Under the pieces are notes generated by a model. The model had not been told where the DNA came from. It saw only the letters and a program-made list of their open reading frames with translations, and searched no databases. Of a stretch of 5,028 nt of DNA, positions 1 through 5,028 are shown piece by piece. Each line of letters begins with the position of its first letter. The first letter of the stretch is position 1. A program made the translations under genes and the position numbers. Source of the DNA: Pseudomonadota bacterium (GTDB taxonomy: Bacteria > Pseudomonadota > Gammaproteobacteria > Burkholderiales > SG8-39); contig QGUL01000168.1 of NCBI GenBank assembly GCA_003242425.1, positions 1 through 5,028 of the forward strand. Reading direction: 5' to 3'.

Positions 1-1
1 A

Positions 2-43
2 ATCCTCACCTTCCTCTTCCGCGGCCGGGTCCGGATGTTTTAA
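2..43 (+). CDS. possible 3' end of an upstream gene (partial)
   Basis: An open frame enters from the left edge and reads ILTFLFRGRVRMF before TAA at 41-43. The stop overlaps the AAGGAG that precedes ampD, a spacing typical of genes translated in series. Only 13 codons are visible and I recognise no family, so this may equally be non-coding leader. It lies in the same frame as ampD, so the TAA separates it from the AmpD reading frame. Confidence 0.25.
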   Translation: MLTFLFRGRVRMF

Positions 44-47
44 GGAG
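42..47 (+). promoter_or_regulatory. Shine-Dalgarno for ampD (orphaned)
   Basis: AAGGAG is a strong ribosome-binding sequence, yet no start codon follows at normal distance. The bases ATC at 57-59 sit where an ATG would be expected, after a 9-nt spacer. This site marks the intended ampD start far better than the GTG at 152, which has no purine-rich sequence ahead of it. Confidence 0.6.
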
Positions 48-58
48 ACGGCCCCAAT

Positions 59-151
59 CCCCACCGCGGGGACGGCCTGCCGGCGGGAGCCCCCTTCATC
101 CCCTCGCCGCATTTCGACGAACGGCCGGCGGGTGTCGACATCAGCCTCATC
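59..151 (+). other. ampD: AmpD-coding sequence upstream of the first usable start codon
   Basis: In the ampD frame these codons read PHRGDGLPAGAPFIPSPHF and continue DERPAGVDISLI directly into VVHGISLPP. Compared from memory with E. coli AmpD (EEGWLVGARRVPSPHYD, then SLLVVHNISLPPGEFGG), the alignment is gap-free. It would place the zinc-binding His at residue 35, against residue 34 in E. coli. The stretch is therefore real coding sequence, but it contains no ATG, GTG or TTG in frame. It includes the PSPHFDERP segment and the first core beta strand, which a working AmpD should need. Confidence 0.75.
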
Positions 152-598
152 GTGGTGCACGGCATCAGCCTTCCGCCCAATCAGTTCGGGGGGGACGAGG
201 TGGCGCGTCTCTTCACCGGCACGCTGAATTGGGATGCCCATCCCTATTTCCAGGGCCTGCGCGGCATGAGGGTGTCGGCGCATTTCTACGTCCGGCGCAG
301 CGGGCGCGTGCTGCAGTTCGTCTCCTGCCGCCACCGTGCGTGGCATGCCGGCGCCTCCCGCTGGGCGGGGCGCGAGCGCTGCAACGACTTCTCCGTGGGC
401 ATCGAGCTCGAGGGCGCGGACCACATCTTCTACACCGACGCCCAGTACGAGCGGCTCGCGCAACTGTGCGCGGCGTTGCGTTGCCGCTATCCGATCCGCG
501 ACATCGTCGGTCACGCCGACATCGCCCCGGGTCGCAAGACCGACCCCGGCCCCGCCTTCGACTGGCAGCGTTTGCACGAGACGCTCGCCACCCTCTGA
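152..598 (+). CDS. ampD: 1,6-anhydro-N-acetylmuramyl-L-alanine amidase AmpD
   Basis: This is a cytoplasmic zinc amidase of the N-acetylmuramoyl-L-alanine amidase type 2 family. In E. coli and Citrobacter AmpD removes the stem peptide from 1,6-anhydroMurNAc muropeptides during cell-wall recycling, and so lowers the AmpR inducer. Numbering from the GTG at 152, the visible residues are His3 (VVHGISLPP), catalytic Glu85 (GIELEG), His121 (GHADIAP), Lys129 and Asp131 (RKTDPGPAFDW). These match E. coli His34, Glu116, His154, Lys162 and Asp164. VSAHFYVRRSG and RAWHAG are also family hallmarks. There is no signal peptide, as expected for AmpD rather than periplasmic AmiD. The given start is merely the first GTG in frame; it would leave a zinc ligand as residue 3 and lacks a ribosome-binding site, and homology runs back to about 59. 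The real start has probably been lost or misread near 57. The family assignment is secure; the start is not. Confidence 0.9.
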   Translation: MVHGISLPPNQFGGDEVARLFTGTLNWDAHPYFQGLRGMRVSAHFYVRRSGRVLQFVSCRHRAWHAGASRWAGRERCNDFSVGIELEGADHIFYTDAQYERLAQLCAALRCRYPIRDIVGHADIAPGRKTDPGPAFDWQRLHETLATL

Positions 599-747
599 GC
601 CGCGACTGCGCATTGCGTGGCGCGGACAAGCGCTCGTGTGGGCGAGCGGCCGCTCAACTCGCATGCTGCGTGCACCATCGCCGTGCTTTGTCCCGATTCC
701 GACACGGACATAAGAACCGCGGACGAAAAATTTTGATCGGGATGTTG
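599..747. other. non-coding spacer between ampD and the nrd promoter
   Basis: I see no convincing gene here. The stretch has a 6-bp inverted repeat (CGCTCG 631-636 with CGAGCG 643-648) and an overlapping 12-bp palindrome, GAGCGGCCGCTC (645-656). Neither is followed by a T run, so neither looks like an intrinsic terminator. ampD transcription may therefore end by another route or read on towards nrdA. The AAAAATTTT tract at 726-734 lies about 50-57 bp before the predicted nrd transcription start, where a promoter UP element would sit. Confidence 0.5.
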
Positions 748-776
748 TTGCGTGGCCCGGAGGTGCGCACTAGAAT
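748..776 (+). promoter_or_regulatory. predicted sigma-70 promoter of nrdAB
   Basis: TTGCGT (748-753) and TAGAAT (771-776) are separated by 17 bp. The -10 matches consensus at 5 of 6 positions; the -35 matches only TTG. Transcription would start near 783, giving a leader of about 110 nt. Support comes from the A/T tract upstream and from NrdR-like boxes overlapping the -10 and lying just after the start, which suits repression. The start site is inferred, not seen. Confidence 0.5.
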
Positions 777-782
777 CGGTAG
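767..782. promoter_or_regulatory. degenerate distal NrdR box
   Basis: GCACTAGAATCGGTAG matches the NrdR consensus (ACACWATATATWGTGT) well in its left half (CACTA) and poorly in its right half, about 8 of 16 overall. It begins exactly 32 bp before the strong proximal box, leaving 16 bp between them. That is about three helical turns, the phasing known for paired NrdR sites. It covers the predicted -10 hexamer. Position rather than sequence is the main argument. Confidence 0.45.
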
Positions 783-798
783 CGTCCGACTGCGACAC

Positions 799-814
799 AC
801 ACTATATCTAGTGT
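799..814. promoter_or_regulatory. NrdR box (proximal)
   Basis: ACACTATATCTAGTGT differs at one position from the NrdR consensus ACACTATATATAGTGT. It lies inside a longer palindrome with perfect 8-bp arms, ACACACTA (797-804) and TAGTGTGT (809-816). NrdR is the ATP-cone zinc-ribbon repressor that binds paired boxes ahead of ribonucleotide reductase operons when dATP is abundant. Its position, about 94 bp before nrdA and just after the predicted transcription start, fits direct repression of nrdAB. The nrdR gene itself is not in this window. Confidence 0.85.
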
Positions 815-840
815 GTCTCGGCGAGAAGAGGCGCCGAGAC
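815..840 (+). other. GC-rich hairpin in the nrdA leader
   Basis: GTCTCGGCG (815-823) and CGCCGAGAC (832-840) form a perfect 9-bp stem around the purine loop AGAAGAGG, extendable by one G-U pair (814/841). No T tract follows, so it is not a standard terminator. Its left arm starts inside the right arm of the NrdR palindrome, sharing bases 815-816. It could stabilise the mRNA end, pause polymerase or present a protein or RNA binding loop; nothing in the sequence decides between these. Confidence 0.6.
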
Positions 841-880
841 GGAGGCGGTCGCGGCGATGCGACACCGTTCAAAACGAACA

Positions 881-886
881 GAGGAG
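881..886 (+). promoter_or_regulatory. Shine-Dalgarno deciding the nrdA start
   Basis: GAGGAG lies 6 nt before the ATG at 893. An in-frame ATG at 857 also exists, with GGAGG (841-845) 11 nt ahead, but that spacing is longer and the ATG lies in the loop and stem of a small hairpin (848-852 with 859-863). The better-spaced site and the usual N-terminus of the family favour 893. Confidence 0.75.
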
Positions 887-892
887 ACGCTC

Positions 893-3760
<2,868 letters not shown>

Positions 3761-3778
3761 GGCCAGACGGATGAAGCG

Positions 3779-3812
3779 CGCGGGCGTGGCCCGCGAACGC
3801 CGCACCTGCGGC
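3779..3812 (+). other. two tandem hairpins in the nrdA-nrdB spacer
   Basis: The 78-nt spacer holds CGCGGGC (3779-3785) paired with GCCCGCG (3789-3795) around a 3-nt loop. Three bases later GCCGCA (3799-3804) faces TGCGGC (3807-3812); allowing a realistic 4-nt loop, five pairs remain. No T run follows either, so full termination is unlikely. Such structures often protect an upstream message from 3' exonucleases and set the ratio of two products, but that role is inference here. Confidence 0.5.
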
Positions 3813-3826
3813 TAGCGAGAACAGAC

Positions 3827-3836
3827 AGGAGAGGAG
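3827..3836 (+). promoter_or_regulatory. doubled Shine-Dalgarno of nrdB
   Basis: AGGAGAGGAG contains two AGGAG units, at 3827-3831 and 3832-3836. The first is 7 nt from the ATG at 3839, an ideal distance; the second is only 2 nt away and likely too close to be used alone. The arrangement confirms the start and suggests that nrdB is translated independently of nrdA. Confidence 0.7.
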
Positions 3837-3838
3837 CT

Positions 3839-4981
3839 ATGTTGAGTTTCGAGGACGAGCTGACGACGGGACTCATGCCCGCGGGTGGCGTGCCGGGGCT
3901 GCAGGGCATCGTGTCGGCGGGCGTGCAGCCCGTTCCGTCCGTGCCGGCCGACAAACCGCAGTACCGGCGCATCCGGGTGGAGGACAAGCGCGTCATCAAC
4001 GGCCAGACCGACGTCAACCAGCTCGTGCCCTTCAAGTACAAGTGGGCCTGGGAGAAGTACCTGGCCGCCTGCGCCAACCACTGGATGCCGCAGGAGATCA
4101 ACATGAGCCGGGACATCGCGCTGTGGAAGGACCCCAACGGCCTGACCGAGGACGAGCGCCGCATCGTCAAGCGCAACCTCGGCTTTTTCGTCACCGCCGA
4201 TTCCCTGGCGGCCAACAACATCGTGCTGGGGACGTACCGCCACATCACCGCGCCGGAGTGCCGCCAGTACCTGCTGCGGCAGGCGTTCGAGGAGGCCATC
4301 CACACCCACGCCTACCAGTACATCGTCGAGAGCCTGGGGCTGGACGAGGGGGAGGTGTTCAACGCCTATCACGAGATCGAGAGCATCCGCGACAAGGACG
4401 AGTTCCTGATCCCCTTCATCGACACGCTCACCGACCCGGCCTTCAAGACCGGCACGCCGGAGGCCGACCAGCAGCTCCTGAAGAGTCTGATCGTCTTCGC
4501 CTGCATTATGGAGGGGCTGTTCTTCTACGTCGGCTTCACCCAGATCCTCGCGCTCGGGCGGCAGAACAAGATGACCGGCGCCGCCGAGCAGTACCAGTAC
4601 ATCCTTCGTGACGAGTCGATGCACTGCAACTTCGGCATCGACCTCATCAACCAGATCAAGCTCGAGAACCCGCACCTGTGGACGTTGGAATTTCGCGACG
4701 AGATCCGTTCGCTGATGCTCAAAGCAGTTGATCTCGAGTATCGTTATGCGGAAGATACGATGCCGCGCGGTGTGCTGGGCTTGAACGCACCGATGTTTAA
4801 AGAGTATCTTCGCTATATCGCGAATCGGCGTTGTCAACAGATCGGCATCGAGCCGCTGTTCCAAGGCGCGACGAACCCGTTCCCTTGGATGAGCGAGATG
4901 ATCGATCTGAAGAAGGAGCGCAACTTCTTCGAGACGCGGGTGATCGAGTATCAGACCGGAGGCGCCCTGAGTTGGGATTAG
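3839..4981 (+). CDS. nrdB: class Ia ribonucleoside-diphosphate reductase, beta subunit
   Basis: NrdB (380 residues) is the ferritin-like subunit that makes and stores the tyrosyl radical used by NrdA. The di-metal ligands are all visible: Asp121 (TADSLAANN), Glu152 and His155 (EEAIHTHAY), Glu225 (IMEGLFFY), and Glu259 and His262 (RDESMH). Tyr159 sits four residues after His155, exactly as Tyr122 follows His118 in E. coli, so this is a tyrosyl-radical enzyme and not a Chlamydia-type one lacking the tyrosine. The tail [13 protein letters not shown] (Tyr371) is the peptide that docks on NrdA and passes the radical. Sequence and tail closely match P. aeruginosa NrdB as I recall it, though that protein has a longer N-terminal region. 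The first 40 residues here are rich in Pro, Gly and Val and probably flexible. Codon use is strongly G/C-ended except in a patch near the 3' end. The gene is complete and follows nrdA after 78 nt. Confidence 0.97.
   Translation: MLSFEDELTTGLMPAGGVPGLQGIVSAGVQPVPSVPADKPQYRRIRVEDKRVINGQTDVNQLVPFKYKWAWEKYLAACANHWMPQEINMSRDIALWKDPNGLTEDERRIVKRNLGFFVTADSLAANNIVLGTYRHITAPECRQYLLRQAFEEAIHTHAYQYIVESLGLDEGEVFNAYHEIESIRDKDEFLIPFIDTLTDPAFKTGTPEADQQLLKSLIVFACIMEGLFFYVGFTQILALGRQNKMTGAAEQYQYILRDESMHCNFGIDLINQIKLENPHLWTLEFRDEIRSLMLKAVDLEYRYAEDTMPRGVLGLNAPMFKEYLRYIANRRCQQIGIEPLFQGATNPFPWMSEMIDLKKERNFFETRVIEYQTGGALSWD
4688..4837 (+). other. atypical codon-usage patch inside nrdB
   Basis: In codons 284-333 of nrdB, 23 of 50 end in A or T, with runs such as AAA GCA GTT GAT and TAT CGT TAT. 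In the 281 codons before position 4682 I counted about a dozen. After the patch usage returns towards G/C endings, at about 84% over the last 38 codons. The protein remains normal for the family across the patch. Counts were made by eye. Confidence 0.7.
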
Positions 4982-5010
4982 GTAGATACCGATTCAAGCA
5001 GCGCTGCGTG

Positions 5011-5027
5011 GCCCGACAAAACCGGGC
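5011..5027 (+). terminator. possible start of a terminator after nrdB
   Basis: GCCCG (5011-5015) and CGGGC (5023-5027) can pair around the loop ACAAAAC, 30 nt after the nrdB stop. The window ends one base later, so no T tract can be seen. The position suits the end of the operon, but a 5-bp stem is weak evidence. The remaining bases between 4982 and 5010 show only a 10-bp palindrome, GCAGCGCTGC. Confidence 0.25.
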
Positions 5028-5028
5028 G

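Noticed and set aside
645..656. 12-bp palindrome GAGCGGCCGCTC considered as an ampD terminator or operator
   Set aside because: It has no loop and no following T run, and such palindromes are common by chance in GC-rich DNA.
803..808. TATATC as an alternative -10 element
   Set aside because: It matches consensus at 4 of 6 positions, has no usable -35 about 17 bp upstream, and is fully explained as the core of the NrdR box.
3812..4864. 350-codon open frame on the minus strand opposite nrdB
   Set aside because: It is a shadow of nrdB with the same biased composition and no family resemblance.

Overview
The window is a GC-rich (roughly two thirds G+C), gene-dense chromosomal segment with three plus-strand genes: ampD (peptidoglycan recycling amidase), nrdA and nrdB (large and small subunits of an aerobic class Ia ribonucleotide reductase). 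I infer a pseudomonadotal host, most likely a betaproteobacterium. The grounds are the base composition, the ampD-nrdA-nrdB order (remembered from beta lineages, not searched), and the close resemblance of both reductase subunits to the Pseudomonas aeruginosa type. That type has a long NrdA with two N-terminal ATP-cones and a NrdB ending in [13 protein letters not shown].

Layout. Positions 1-43 may hold the last codons of an upstream gene, whose stop overlaps a good Shine-Dalgarno sequence (AAGGAG, 42-47). The AmpD reading frame follows to 598. Its homology clearly begins near 59-68, but no ATG/GTG/TTG lies in frame before 152. One missing G after position 58 would restore an ATG at the right distance from the Shine-Dalgarno. 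Positions 599-892 are non-coding and hold the nrd control region: an A/T tract, a probable sigma-70 promoter (TTGCGT-17-TAGAAT), a near-consensus NrdR box (799-814), a degenerate partner box exactly 32 bp upstream that overlaps the -10, and a 9-bp GC-rich leader hairpin (815-840). nrdA runs 893-3760. A 78-nt spacer with two tandem hairpins leads to nrdB (3839-4981), which has a doubled Shine-Dalgarno. The last 47 nt hold only a small stem-loop that may begin a terminator.

Function. NrdA and NrdB together reduce ribonucleoside diphosphates to deoxyribonucleotides. All expected catalytic residues are present: two thiyl-chemistry cysteine sets and the radical-transfer tyrosines in NrdA, and the di-metal ligands and radical tyrosine in NrdB. 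The NrdR boxes point to repression when deoxynucleotides are abundant, and the N-terminal ATP-cone to allosteric shut-off by dATP. AmpD acts separately in cell-wall recycling and is probably only a chromosomal neighbour.

I found no undescribed system here. The points most worth a second look are the lost ampD start codon, the promoter/NrdR-box/hairpin arrangement ahead of nrdA, and a sharply bounded stretch of atypical codon usage inside the 3' part of nrdB.
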